Source: Roseicyclus sp. (lineage in GTDB: Bacteria; Pseudomonadota; Alphaproteobacteria; Rhodobacterales; Rhodobacteraceae). Taken from it: a DNA stretch of 64,000 bases. The DNA is taken from the NCBI GenBank assembly GCA_018401965.1, contig JAGYJU010000009.1, forward strand, positions 1 through 64,000, given 5' to 3'. A program made the translations under genes and the position numbers. Under the pieces are notes generated by a model that saw only the letters and a list, made by a program, of their open reading frames with translations, did no database searches and was not told the origin of the DNA. Position 1 is the first letter of the stretch, and every line of letters starts with the position of its first letter. Positions 50,553 to 60,155 of the stretch are shown in pieces.

Positions 50553-50897
50553 TCACGGCTCGGGCGGCAGGGGGCGGGTCACACCGGATTCCGAGATGGC
50601 GACGAAGGTGAAATCGCCCTCGGTCACCAGCATCCGTTCGCCGGTGCGCTGGCGGCGCACCCAAGCCTCGATATGCATGGTGATCGAGGTGCGGCCGGTG
50701 CGGGTGATCTGGCTGTAGACCGAGAACAGATCGCCGACGAGCACCGGGGCGTGAAAGCGCAGCGCCTCGATGGCGACCGTTGCGCAGCGACCCTGCGCTC
50801 GGTCCATCGCGGTCGTGCCCGCCGCGATGTCCATCTGGCTGACGACCCAGCCGCCAAAGACATCGCCGCCCGAATTGGTGTCGGCGGGCATCGGCAC
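50553..50897 (-). CDS. YciA-type acyl-CoA thioesterase
   Basis: A hotdog thioesterase of 114 residues from GTG 50897 ([20 protein letters not shown]). This is the family signature, with the catalytic Asn-Asp segment [20 protein letters not shown]. The second block is [20 protein letters not shown]. The N-terminus is probably longer: with one C removed from the C-run at 50921 the frame runs through [15 protein letters not shown] from the scoB stop. It is last in the leftward scoA-to-scoB operon. Likely substrates are medium to long acyl-CoAs. Confidence 0.82.
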   Translation of the reverse strand: MPMPADTNSGGDVFGGWVVSQMDIAAGTTAMDRAQGRCATVAIEALRFHAPVLVGDLFSVYSQITRTGRTSITMHIEAWVRRQRTGERMLVTEGDFTFVAISESGVTRPLPPEP

Positions 50898-50930
50898 GGT
50901 CTGGAGCGTCAGCGTGCCTTGGGGGTGCGT

Positions 50931-51555
50931 TCAGACAAGCGTGGCCTCGGTCGCGGCGCGCAGCTGATCCTCGGTCACGCCATCGGCCAGTTCCAGCAGC
51001 TTCAGGCCGCCTCGGCACAACTTCCATCACGCCCATGTTGGTGATGATCAGGTCCACCACGCCCGTGCCGGTCAGCGGCAGGGTGCAGGATTTCAGCACC
51101 TTCGATTCGCCATGCTTGTTGGCGTGATCCATCACCACAACCACACGGCCCACGCCTGCGACAAGGTCCATCGCACCACCCATGCCTTTGACAAGCTTGC
51201 CCGGGATCATCCAGTTGGCCAGATCGCCGTTTTCGGCCACTTCCATAGCGCCGAGGATCGCCATGGCGATCTTGCCGCCGCGGATCATCCCGAACGAGGT
51301 CGCGCTGTCGAAATAGGCGGTGCGGTCGAGGTCGGTGATGGTCTGCTTGCCGGCGTTGATCAGGTCGGCGTCGACCTCGGCCTCGGTCGGGAACGGGCCC
51401 ATGCCCAGCATGCCGTTTTCCGATTGCAGCGTCACGGTCATGCCCTCGGGGATGTAGTTCGACACCAGCGTCGGGATGCCGATGCCAAGGTTCACATACA
51501 TCCCGTCGCGCAGTTCTTTCGCGGCACGGGCGGCCATCTGGTTGCGGTCCCACAT
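50931..51555 (-). CDS. scoB: 3-oxoacid CoA-transferase subunit B (frameshifted)
   Basis: The beta subunit of succinyl-CoA:3-ketoacid CoA-transferase, which activates acetoacetate. ATG 51555 lies behind [25 protein letters not shown]. The active-site glutamate lies in [20 protein letters not shown]. Then [20 protein letters not shown] follows. One extra base near 51010 breaks the end; corrected, it reads [20 protein letters not shown] and stops at 50931 with 207 residues. It lies six bases after an SGNH-like gene, not next to scoA as is usual. Confidence 0.9.
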
Positions 51556-51560
51556 GGGCG

Positions 51561-52375
51561 TCACTCCTGTCTTGCTGGTGTCGGGGCGGCCCCGGTGATT
51601 TCGGGGCCAAGGGCTAGCGCAAAGGCACGGAAAAGCGAAGCGCCAAACGCAGCGTTCATGTGCCGGTGATCGTCGAGCACACGGCCCGCGGCGCGGAAAT
51701 CCATCGCCCCCTTGCCGAATTCGGGCCGGGTCAGAAGGGCGCGGCGATGGTGTCCGGCGTCTGCGGAACAAAGGTCATCCCGCGCGCGGCGAGCGCTGCT
51801 GGCGCAGCGCTTCGGTATAGAGGCGTTCGATCCGCGCCGCCTCCGGGTGGGCCGCGGCTGATGCGAAGGGTTCCAGCCTGAGCGGCCCACGCCGGGTGAC
51901 GATGGTCGTGGGATAGGGCGCGCGGGCGAGATACAGGTTTGACACTCCCCGGAACTGCCGCGCCAGATCATCGGCGCGAGCGGCAATCCCGCCTCGTCCA
52001 TGGCGGCGCGGAACCCCGGTTTCGGACAAAAGCGGCTTGTCGCGGCGGGGTGGCCAGTCGATGACATCGTAATTTGCCGCCACAAACAGGGCCGAGGGCA
52101 GGCCCATCGTATCGGCGATGACCAGCGTGGCGTCAAAACCCGTCAGATCAATGCTTTCCGTTCCGTTGATCCTTTGCGCCAGCTTGCGTGTCTCCGCGTC
52201 GCCCGGCAACGGCTGGAACACGCCCGCCTCATCGGTCGCACATTCCGCGAACTTGCCGCCCGGCAGGCCCCAGAAGGTGACGGCAAGGCCCGGATGCTCG
52301 AGTTGCAATCGTTCCAGCTGCGTATTTCAACGCGCCGATGTTGGAGGTGCCGACAACCGCGATCTTGCGCGTCAT
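51561..52375 (-). CDS. SGNH-like hydrolase candidate (frameshifted)
   Basis: About 270 residues. ATG 52375 overlaps the stop of the upstream GSCFA gene. The N-terminus [19 protein letters not shown] resembles an SGNH block I (Gly-x-Ser-Asn). Mid-protein reads [20 protein letters not shown] and [20 protein letters not shown]. The end has [20 protein letters not shown], like a block V with Asp-x-x-His. At least three indels disrupt it (near 52318, 52010 and 51800). The esterase fold is inferred from these motifs; the substrate is unknown. Confidence 0.55.
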
Positions 52376-53429
52376 GGGCGGAAGGCGTCCAGCGGCCCAT
52401 CCTCGCAGATCGCCTCATCCCCAGCTTCGGCGTCTGGCGTCTCGGTCGGTGTTGTCCCCTCGGACGAGCGGCGAAGCCCGTGGGAGAGCAAGGAAAAGGC
52501 CATGATGCCGTCCACCACTTCCAGGCGCACGCTGCAGATCCCTCGCGAAGGCGCCGGACGGATGGGCGGGCGACATCACCAGTTCAAAGGAGGGGAAATA
52601 TTCGATCCGCTCCGAGCTGTCCCGCAGCAAGTCGCAGACGACCCGCAGCACCGCCTTGGACCGCATCGTCGCCGTCAGCACATGATCGCCCGTCGCCGTG
52701 GCCGCCAAGGGCACGGGTGATACGGTCAGGAGCCAGCGCAGATCGGGGTTGATCTCGGCCAGCATATCCTCGAGCGCGGTGAAATCCTCCAGAATTTCGG
52801 CCACGCCATGGTTGCGGAAGGCGAAGGTTTCAGGGTCGTAGGTGCCCGCTGATGGTGCCGGGTGCCGTGGGATAGACGGTGCCAGTCTCTCGGTGTTCCC
52901 AAGCTTCGGTCAGCCCAAGGGTAAAGACGATAACCTCGGCGTCCTGCACGGCGCGGGCCAGCGCGATCAGGTGCTGGGCGCGCATCTCCATCACCTGCGC
53001 AAGGCTGGCCAACCCCTCGGGCTCCACCCGGGGCGGAGCGCACTCAGTAGCAGCTTCCCCCCAGGCCGGTGGGGCCAGGGGTGAGTAACCTCCAGCATTT
53101 CCTCCACCAGCTGCCGGAACTGGCGCACGGTGTAGATATTGCCGAACCGCGCAGCACTAGACGCCATAGCCGAAGCGTTTCGCCGTCTCGGGCGGCATGC
53201 CGCCAGGGCAGGCTCAGTGTCGATCACCTTGAGCCCCGCGCGTTTCATCGCGGCCCCGACATGCTGGGCGAAACAGGACCCGGCAGTAGGGACGTGCGTG
53301 TCTTGTGTCAGGGGAAAGCGCTGGGCGGTAGAGGTCGGGCAGATCGAACGGCCCCACCCCGCCACGCCGCCGCGCCGAAAGCGCGCTGGGGCGGGCCGCT
53401 GTAAGGGCGAGGTGGTCTGGGTGCCTCAA
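52372..53429 (-). CDS. GSCFA domain protein (several frameshifts)
   Basis: A GSCFA family protein, related to GDSL/SGNH esterases. The name-giving motif occurs in THVPTAGSCFAQHVGAAMKR. Then come ARFGNIYTVRQFRQLVEEML, AEVIVFTLGLTEAWEHRETG, and LRWLLTVSPVPLAATATGDH with ATMRSKAVLRVVCDLL. A TTG at 53429 overlaps the scoA stop and gives MRHPD. Indels near 53350, 53190, 53060, 52840 and 52535 break the frame. Corrected, it ends [10 protein letters not shown] at a stop overlapping the next ATG. Function is unknown; position suggests a link with acyl or polyhydroxyalkanoate metabolism. Confidence 0.82.
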
Positions 53430-54130
53430 GCGGCGCGTGGCCGCGTCGTCCGCTGCTCGATCCGCTTTTCGTGGTCGCCCTGAATCACGCGATGCACATA
53501 GATGCCCGGCAGGTGGACCGTATCGGGGTCAAGGGTGCCCGTCGGGTACGATCTCCTCCACTTCCATGATGCAGGATCTTGCCGCACACTGGCGCGCGGG
53601 CGGGTTGAAGTTGCGGGCGGTCTTGCGGAACACGGCATTCCCCGTCTCATCCGCCTTCCACGCCTTGACGATGGAGAGGTCGGCAAAGATCCCGCGTTCG
53701 AGGATGTAATCCTGCCCGTCGAAGGTCTTCACCTCTTTCCCCTCGGCGATGACGGTGCCCACACCCGTCTTGGTGTAGAAGCCCGGAATTCCCGCACCGC
53801 CCGCGCGCATGCGTTCGGCCAGCGTGCCTTGCGGGTTGAATTCAACTCCAGCTCGCCCGACAGATACTGCCGCATGAATTCGGCATTCTCGCCGACGTAG
53901 GACGACATCATCTTTTTCACCTGCCGGGTGGCCAGCAGCTTGCCCAGCCCGAAATCGTCGACGCCTGCGTTGTTGGACGCAACCGTCAGGTTCTTCACGC
54001 CCGAGGCCACGATGCCGTCGATCAGCAGCTCGGGGATGCCGCATAGACCAAAGCCGCCGGATGCGATCAGCATGCCGTCAAAAAGCACCCCATCCAGTGC
54101 GTCCGCCGCCGAGCCAAAGACCTTTTTCAT
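53426..54130 (-). CDS. scoA: 3-oxoacid CoA-transferase subunit A (frameshifted)
   Basis: The alpha subunit of the CoA-transferase. ATG 54130 gives [20 protein letters not shown], then the CoA-binding glycine-rich [20 protein letters not shown] and [20 protein letters not shown]. Frame changes near 53845 and 53545 cancel. The middle frame has [20 protein letters not shown], and the last reads [20 protein letters not shown]. It has 234 residues, normal. The stop TGA overlaps the GSCFA start, so expression is coupled to that gene and not directly to scoB. Confidence 0.9.
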
Positions 54131-54199
54131 GCCGGTTTCCCCTTGCAAAGTTGCTTGGCGCGCACCCTGCCGCCGCAACGCGGCGAAGTCAACGCGGGC

Positions 54200-55306
54200 T
54201 CAAAGCTCCAGCGCGGCCTCCATCTCGGCGATCAGGGTGGAGCAGTAATGCTCAAACCGCGGCCCGGGCTGTTGCCGGTCGAGCCGGGGTTTCATCGGGT
54301 CGGGCGCGGTGATGGCGCTGCCAGACAGCGCCTCCAGCACGGCATGGCCGCAAAACGGCACATGCGCCTCGGAATAGCCGCCCTCGTGCGTCAGCATCAG
54401 CTTGCCCTCGCACAGCTCGCCTGCCGCCTCCATCGTCATTTCGGTCATCGCACGGAACGTGTCGGAGCCCGCCATCATCCGGCCCAAGGGGTCCACGCCC
54501 GAGGCGTCGAAGCCGCAGGCCACCACGATGGCGTCAGGCTGAAAGGCGTAGAGTTGCGGGATCACCAGTCGCTCGAAAGCCTCCAGATAGGTGGCGTGGC
54601 CGCCGCCCGGCGGCAGCGGGATATTGAGGTTGAAGCCCTCCCCCGCGCCGGCACCCCGATCCTCGAAATCGCCCGAATCCTGCGGGTAGTTGCGTTCCTG
54701 ATGGATCGAGATGGTCAGCGTGTCGGGGCGTTCGTAATAGATCGCCTCCGTTCCGTTGCCGTGATGCACGTCCCAGTCGATGACGGCGACCCGGTCGGCC
54801 AGGCCCGCCGCCCTTGCGGCCTCAAGTGCTACGGCGATGTTGTTCAGGAGGCAAAACCCGTTGGGAAAATCGGGCAGGCAATGGTGCCCCGGCGGGCGCG
54901 ACAGGGCATAGGCATTGTCGAGGCTGCCCTGCAGCACGTCGATCAGCGCGGCCTTGGTCAGACCGGCCGAGAGTGCCGCGATCTCGAATCCGTCCGGCCC
55001 GAAGGGCGTGCGCAGGCCCAACTCGCCCCCGCCCTTGGCCGACGTCTCGCGGAACAGGTCGATGTAGCTTTGCGGGTGGATGCGCAGCAGGTCCTCTTCC
55101 GTGGCGGGGTCTGCCTCGGGGGTGGCAAGCTCGCGCATCAGGCCCGTCACGTCGACGAGGTTCTTGAACCGGCGCTTTGTCTCGGGGTTTTCGGGCAAGC
55201 CACCGGCTGTCGAAGGCTGCATCAGCCCGCCGACCGGCACCATGAAGCTGTAGTTGCCCCCCGAATGCCAGAAGCAGCGTTCGTTGACGTAGAACCCGGT
55301 GGTCAT
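54200..55306 (-). CDS. Class II histone deacetylase-like amidohydrolase
   Basis: A zinc-dependent deacetylase of 368 residues that could act on acetylated polyamines or proteins. I chose ATG 55306 (MTTGFYVNERCFWHSGGNYS), with GGGGGA upstream; the frame stays open to 55432. Catalytic motifs are RPPGHHCLPDFPNGFCLLNN (tandem His), VIDWDVHHGNGTEAIYYERP (zinc Asp-His) and GFDASGVDPLGRMM (second zinc Asp). LTHEGGYSEAHVPFCG follows. It is intact. It lies 69 bases upstream of scoA and may head the same operon. Confidence 0.92.
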   Translation of the reverse strand: MTTGFYVNERCFWHSGGNYSFMVPVGGLMQPSTAGGLPENPETKRRFKNLVDVTGLMRELATPEADPATEEDLLRIHPQSYIDLFRETSAKGGGELGLRTPFGPDGFEIAALSAGLTKAALIDVLQGSLDNAYALSRPPGHHCLPDFPNGFCLLNNIAVALEAARAAGLADRVAVIDWDVHHGNGTEAIYYERPDTLTISIHQERNYPQDSGDFEDRGAGAGEGFNLNIPLPPGGGHATYLEAFERLVIPQLYAFQPDAIVVACGFDASGVDPLGRMMAGSDTFRAMTEMTMEAAGELCEGKLMLTHEGGYSEAHVPFCGHAVLEALSGSAITAPDPMKPRLDRQQPGPRFEHYCSTLIAEMEAALEL

Positions 55307-55493
55307 GTGCATCCCCCTTGCAAGGTCCGGCGCCGGTCTGGCCTTTGGCGGAGTATGGGGGCGGGATGCGCACCTGTCCATATGTCTCAAGCGGGGTGTG
55401 GACAAGGCTGTGGAACGGTTGCAAAGGCACAAGAATTGGTCCTTGGGCGCGCAACGCGCGGGCCTGGGATGCCGGATTTGCGACAGATGCGGC

Positions 55494-55733
55494 TCAGCCC
55501 CGCTCCAGCCGATAGACGCCTTCGGGCAGATCGAGCGCGGCTGTCAGATCGCGGATCTGCGCCATCGACAATGTCACCACCTGTTCGCGGTCGGTGCGCG
55601 CATCATACTGGGTGACAGTCACACATTCGGCAAAGGCCGAGATGGTGACATCTTCCTGCAACGGCTGACCGTCCTCGCCTTCGTCGACAAGGGTGATGAC
55701 GGTCGCGTCGAAGTCGTGCTCGATGGTGAACAT
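55494..55733 (-). CDS. Small conserved-looking hypothetical protein
   Basis: A 79-residue acidic protein from ATG 55733 (MFTIEHDFDATVITLVDEGE), probably a small beta-rich fold, ending LTAALDLPEGVYRLERG. The frame extends upstream to 55769 but that part is inside the next gene. The start lies ten bases after the stop of the DCC gene. No family recognised. Confidence 0.65.
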   Translation of the reverse strand: MFTIEHDFDATVITLVDEGEDGQPLQEDVTISAFAECVTVTQYDARTDREQVVTLSMAQIRDLTAALDLPEGVYRLERG

Positions 55734-55743
55734 GCGCGCAAGC

Positions 55744-56136
55744 CTAGGCGCGCCCGTCCATCCCTGCAATCCCCCGCGCCTCGCGGCGCATCTGTTTTCG
55801 GTAGAGCCAAGGCGCGGCCAATGCGGCTATAGACCTGATCGGCCAGCGTCCGGATGCCCGGCGCCATCACCACCCGCGCCAGCCACCCCATGCGGGGCAA
55901 CGCCGCCCAGATCGCGGCAACAGGCGGGGATGCCGCTGACGATCGTGCCATCGGGGAGCGCCGCATGCATCCGGCGTTTCGCCTGATCGGGTGTCAGGGC
56001 CCAGCCGCCCAGATCTGCGGTGTTCAGATCCTCGAGCAACAGGGGCGCTACCGCTTGCGGCGGCGCGCTGGCGATAATGGGCGATCTCGGCCCGGCAGAT
56101 TGGGCAGCGGTCGTTGTAGAGGATGCGTGTGATCAT
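55744..56136 (-). CDS. DCC1-like thiol-disulfide oxidoreductase, DUF393 (frameshifted)
   Basis: A 130-residue protein with a thioredoxin-like redox motif, from ATG 56136: MITRILYNDRCPICRAEIAH, where C-P-I-C is the active site. Frame changes near 56060, 55925 and 55815 scatter the rest: EDLNTADLGGWALTPDQAKR, then AALPRMGWLARVVMAPGIRT, and RKQMRREARGIAGMDGRA before TAG at 55744. The total length matches the family. It is divergent from the M48 protease gene. Confidence 0.8.
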
Positions 56137-56260
56137 AAAAGCTTGACCTAAGCCCCGCCGCCGTTGCGTCAACCGGCCACAAGCGCGTGATCTGGGCTGG
56201 ACCCCCTTGGCGGACGGCTAGAGTCCGAAGAGACTTTATGGTAGCCTCGCGAAAGCCTCC

Positions 56261-56973
56261 ATGCGCGTGACAGTGATTGCCCTATGCGCCGCCGCCCTGC
56301 TGTCCGGGCTGCGTGCAGGTCTGTGGCCCCTCCGCGAGCCGCGCCTGTGCAGGTCGATGTTTCCGCCCGCGCGCGGCAGGCGGTTGCGAACTTCGACGAG
56401 GTGGTGACGCGCGTGGAACCCGTCGCCGAACAGGTCTGCCGTGAGCAGACGCCCGACCAGAGCTGCGATTTCATCATCTATGTCGACCGCTCCCCGAAAG
56501 CGGCGTCAACGCCTTCCACACGCTCGACCCGCAGGGTAGGCCCGCGATCATCTTCACGCTGGGCCTGATCGCGGTGGCGCAAAACACCGACGAGCTGGCC
56601 TTCATCATGGGGCATGAGGCCGCGCACCACATCGCCCGCCACCTGCCGACCGGGCGGCTACAGGCCGAACAGGGCGCGCGCGTCTTTGCCGAGATCGCCC
56701 GCGCGCGGGTGCCAGCGCGACCGAGATCGGAGAGGCGGCGCAGATCGGGTCTTTCGTCGCCTTCCGCCAATTCGGGCAGCAGGCCGAGCTTGAGGCCGAT
56801 GCCATCGGTACCCTGATCGCGGCCCGCGCGGGCTATGACCCATTGGTGGGTTCGGCCTTCTTCACCCAGATCCCGATCCGGCGCAGGAATTCCTGTCGTC
56901 CCACCCCCCCAATGCGGCGCGGATCGATACCGTCCGCAGCACCTTGCGCGCCATGGGCCGCCCCGGCGTTTGA
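56261..56973 (+). CDS. M48 family metalloprotease, lipoprotein (frameshifted)
   Basis: A zinc protease resembling periplasmic M48 peptidases that check outer-membrane proteins. ATG 56261 begins MRVTVIALCAAALLSG; removing one G gives the lipobox LLSGC. Then ARQAVANFDEVVTRVEPVAE. The zinc motif is HEAAHH in ELAFIMGHEAAHHIARHLPT. The second glutamate lies in QQAELEADAIGTLIAARAGY. About five indels disturb it between 56310 and 56880. It ends TLRAMGRPGV. Corrected length is about 237 residues. Confidence 0.85.
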
Positions 56974-57060
56974 TCTGCGTCAGAGGCGGCCCGCGCCCAT
57001 GCGCCTAGGCTTGGCACAGGAACGGGAGCCTTGGATCAGGCCACAAAAGGGGTGCCACGC

Positions 57061-57318
57061 ATGCAAGCCAACATGACCCGCGACCGCCACGAAGGCGTTG
57101 ATGACCAAAATGGTAGGCAGGCTGGGCGCCGATCTGGATGACGCGGAACTGCGCGGCGACCTGCCCCCCGAGATGCGGGACGCCAGCTGCTGACAGCCTG
57201 CACCGGCTGCGCGGAGCCGGGCCGCTGCGCCCATTGGCTCGCCCGCACCGCTGAGGCGGAGACCGCACCGGACTATTGCCGCAACCGCGACATCTTGCAT
57301 GCTCTGGCGGCGGAATGA
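57061..57318 (+). CDS. DUF6455 family protein, copy 1 (frameshifted)
   Basis: About 85 residues from ATG 57061 behind AAAGGGG. After an extra G near 57094 it reads LMTKMVGRLGADLDDAELRG, then DLPPEMRDAQLLTACTGCAE and GRCAHWLART, and ends YCRNRDILHALAAE. The four cysteines (CxxC...C...C) suggest metal binding. Indels near 57094 and 57180 cancel. Function is unknown. It is followed at once by a relative. Confidence 0.72.
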
Positions 57319-57331
57319 TCGGTCAAGCGCG

Positions 57332-57620
57332 ATGACCAGAGGTCGCATCCCCACCCGCTTGGCCCCGAAAACCGCCATTACTGGCTGGCCGTCACCATGG
57401 CGCAGAAGACCGGCGCCGACATGCAGCGCGCGCTGGACGATGGGGTGATCGATCATCAGGACTGGGCGACGCTCGTCCAGCGTTGCCGCGGCTGCGGTTG
57501 GGCCGAGAGGGTGCAACCACTGGATGACGGCCCAAGACAGAGGCGCAGCCGATGGTGCCGCAAGCCTGTCCCAACTCCGCGACCTTCGAAAAGGTGCTGG
57601 CGGCGCTCGGCACCGTCTGA
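57332..57620 (+). CDS. DUF6455 family protein, copy 2 (frameshifted)
   Basis: About 95 residues from ATG 57332, 13 bases after copy 1. In the right frame it reads [20 protein letters not shown], then [20 protein letters not shown] and [13 protein letters not shown], and ends [17 protein letters not shown]. The cysteine layout matches copy 1 (CxxC, then C, then C). Three indels near 57346, 57512 and 57565. It is convergent with rimO, the stops four bases apart. Confidence 0.65.
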
Positions 57621-57624
57621 GCGG

Positions 57625-58999
57625 TCAGTCCAGCCTACGCCCCCACAGGTCGTAGTCGCTGGCCTCTTCCACCTCGACCGCGACCAGATCGCCCGGCGCC
57701 AGCCCTCGAAGCCCTCGTCGATGAAGAGGTTGCCGTCGATTTCCGGCGCATCCGCCATGGTGCGGCAGGTCGCGCCCTCTTCGTCGACGCTGTCCACCAG
57801 CACGGTGAGGGTCCGGCCCACCTTGGCCGCCAGCTTGGCCTCCGAAATCGCCTGAGCCTTGGCCATGAACCGGTCCCAGCGGTCCTGCTTGACCTCCTCG
57901 GGCACATGATCGGGCAGGGCGTTTGACCGCGCGCCGGCGACATTCTCGTATTGGAAGCAGCCCACCCGGTCCAGTTGCGCCTCGTCCAGCCAGTCGAGCA
58001 GCGTCTGGAACTCTGCCTCCGTCTCGCCGGGGTAGCCGACAATGAAGGTGGAACGCAGCGTGATGTCGGGGCAGTCCCGACGCCAGGCCGCGATTTCCTC
58101 GAGCGTGCGGGAGGCGGCAGCAGGCCGCGCCATGCGCTTGAGCACATCGGGATGGGCGTGCTGGAACGGGATGTCGAGATAGGGCAACAGGCCATTGGCG
58201 GGGTCGGCCATCAGCGGGATCAGGTCGCGCACATGCGGGTAGGGGTAGACATAGTGCAAGCGAACCCAGGCCCCGAGCGTGCACAAGTCTCTGGATAGAT
58301 CGGTGATATCGGAAACCTGACCTGCGCGCCCGCTTCCAGTCCGCGGTCGCCATAGGCGCTGGTGTCCTGACAGATCACCAACAACTCCCGCACGCCTGCC
58401 TCGACCAGTTTTTCCGCCTCGCGCAGCACGGCCTTGGCGGGGCGCGATTGCAACCGCCCGCGCATGTCGGGGATGATGCAGAACTTGCACTTGTGATCGC
58501 AGCCTTCCGCGATCTTGAGATAGCTGTAGTGGCGCGGCGTCAGCTGACACGCCGGTGGCAGGCAGCAGGTCGATGAACGGATCGGGTGCGGGCGGCACGG
58601 CGGCATGGACGGCATCGAGGACCTGCTCGTATTGATGCGGGCCGGTCACGGCCAGAACCGTGGGGTGCGCGCCGGTGATGTATTCGGGGTCGGCCCCAGA
58701 CAGCCGGTCACGATCACCCGCCCGTTCTCGCGCAAAGCCTCGCCGATGGCGTCGAGCGACTCCAACTTGGCGCTATCCAGAAACCCGCAGGTGTTCACGA
58801 TCACCGCCTCGGCCCCGGCATAATCGGGCGATATGGCGTAGCCCTCGGCGCGGAGCCGGGTCAGGATGCGTTCGCTGTCGACCAGCGCCTTGGGACAGCC
58901 GAGCGAGACCATCCCGATCCGGGGCTGGCCGGGGCGGGCGGTGTCGGGAATGGCGGCGCGCGCAAGGTCCGGGCGCAAGGCGGGCGGGTTCTGGCTCAT
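57625..58999 (-). CDS. rimO: Ribosomal protein S12 methylthiotransferase RimO (frameshifted)
   Basis: Radical SAM enzyme that methylthiolates Asp88 of ribosomal protein S12. ATG 58999 ([20 protein letters not shown]). The N-terminal domain is [20 protein letters not shown] with [20 protein letters not shown] (cluster cysteines). The radical SAM motif CDHKCKFC lies in [20 protein letters not shown]. Then [20 protein letters not shown], and the TRAM end [19 protein letters not shown]. At least four indels. Total about 458 residues, as expected. No clear ribosome-binding site before the start. Confidence 0.92.
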
Positions 59000-59223
59000 A
59001 CAGGGGAGCTGGCGTGTGGCGGGGCGAAGGGAAGGGAGGTGTTGGGCCACCCAATCCAGCAGCCCCGCAGTGAGGTCGCGGCAGCTGTCCCCGATCATCC
59101 CCGCGGGCCCGAATTCGCCCGGTTTGTTCGTGTCTCGAGGACAAACCCCAATCATCGAAAGGATCATCCGCGCGCGAAATGCAATCCGGACAGTATCTTT
59201 CGATTTGGCTTGCAAAGGCGCGA

Positions 59224-59239
59224 TCGATTGCGCAATCGA
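59224..59239. promoter_or_regulatory. 16-bp perfect palindrome upstream of the VPLPA-CTERM gene
   Basis: TCGATTGCGCAATCGA is fully self-complementary and ends 25 bases before the ATG at 59265. Position suits an operator or a 5' leader hairpin. The regulator is unknown. Confidence 0.4.
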
Positions 59240-59264
59240 CCCCTGAATAACAGAGGTGTTCGTC

Positions 59265-59989
59265 ATGAATTTTTTTAAGATTGCATCGACCGTGGTTGCA
59301 TTCTCGCTGGCCAGCGTCACTGCAGCAAGCGCAACGACGCTTTTGTCCGGCGTCTTCAACGTCACGGCGGTCAACGTCACGAACCTTTCGTCGAGTGAAT
59401 CGGCGGCGACGATGTCGAACTTTAACGCTGCTGTGGCCGGCACGCTGGGCAATCCGGCTTCCGGTCCGAACCCCTCGGTCTTCCACAGCGACACATTCGT
59501 TTATGATGGCTTTCTGAACTTCTCCGTCGGCCAGCCGCAAAATGCGAACCAGCGCATCGATCACTGGCTGGATACCGCGGGCGGCGACGTGATGGGTTTG
59601 TCCAGTGTCTTCGCTGCTCTGCAGATGAGCTTTCCCAATATCAGCACGGGCTCTGCGACAACGACCTTCTTCCTGTTCGAGCGGATAGGCAACCTGACCG
59701 CCGGAGTGTTCGACATCCGCCATGACGATGGTGTCGCCCTCTTCGACGATGGCGTTCGGACCGGCGGGTTCGATGGCCCCAACGGTGTCCGCAACACCAA
59801 TGGAATCTCATTCGACGGCGGGAACCTCGGAATTCTCTATGTCGCCACAAATGGCAACCCGTCGGTTCTGCAGGTGAGGACTACGTCCCTGCTCAAGCCC
59901 CGGTGCCGGTACCTGCCGCGCTGCCGATGCTGTTGGCCGCGCTGGGCGGCCTGGGCTGGATGGCACGGCGTCGCCGCCAGGCTGTCTGA
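59265..59989 (+). CDS. Secreted protein with VPLPA-CTERM sorting signal (frameshifted)
   Basis: About 241 residues from ATG 59265 ([20 protein letters not shown]), with AGAGG upstream and a clear signal peptide. The middle is low in charge and rich in Ser, Thr, Asn and Gly, as in exported surface proteins. Restoring one base near 59876 gives [20 protein letters not shown], then [16 protein letters not shown]: the VPLPA motif, hydrophobic helix and Arg cluster of an exosortase-type tail. Substrate processing by an exosortase/rhombosortase-like enzyme is inferred; none is in the window. Codon use is less GC-rich than its neighbours. Confidence 0.82.
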
Positions 59990-60030
59990 CCAGCCCCAGC
60001 CCCGCCTCACTTCAGTTCAATGCATGACAG

Positions 60031-60060
60031 GGCCATCCTTCTCGGGGTGGCCTTTTCCTT
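60031..60060 (+). terminator. Intrinsic terminator after the VPLPA-CTERM gene
   Basis: GGCCATCC pairs with GGGTGGCC (one G-T) across a 6-base loop, followed by TTTTCCTT. It lies about 40 bases after the stop. Confidence 0.85.
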
Positions 60061-60155
60061 TCGTGATGGACGGTTCGAGGCACATCATAACCGGGGTGCA
60101 CACGATAGTGGCGCTTGCGCTACACTCCCCCGAAACGGGGAAGGGAGATCATGCG

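Noticed and set aside
52372..53429. GSCFA gene as a decayed pseudogene
   Set aside because: It has many indels, but all family motifs remain and the overlaps with both neighbours are exact. The same error pattern affects essential genes.
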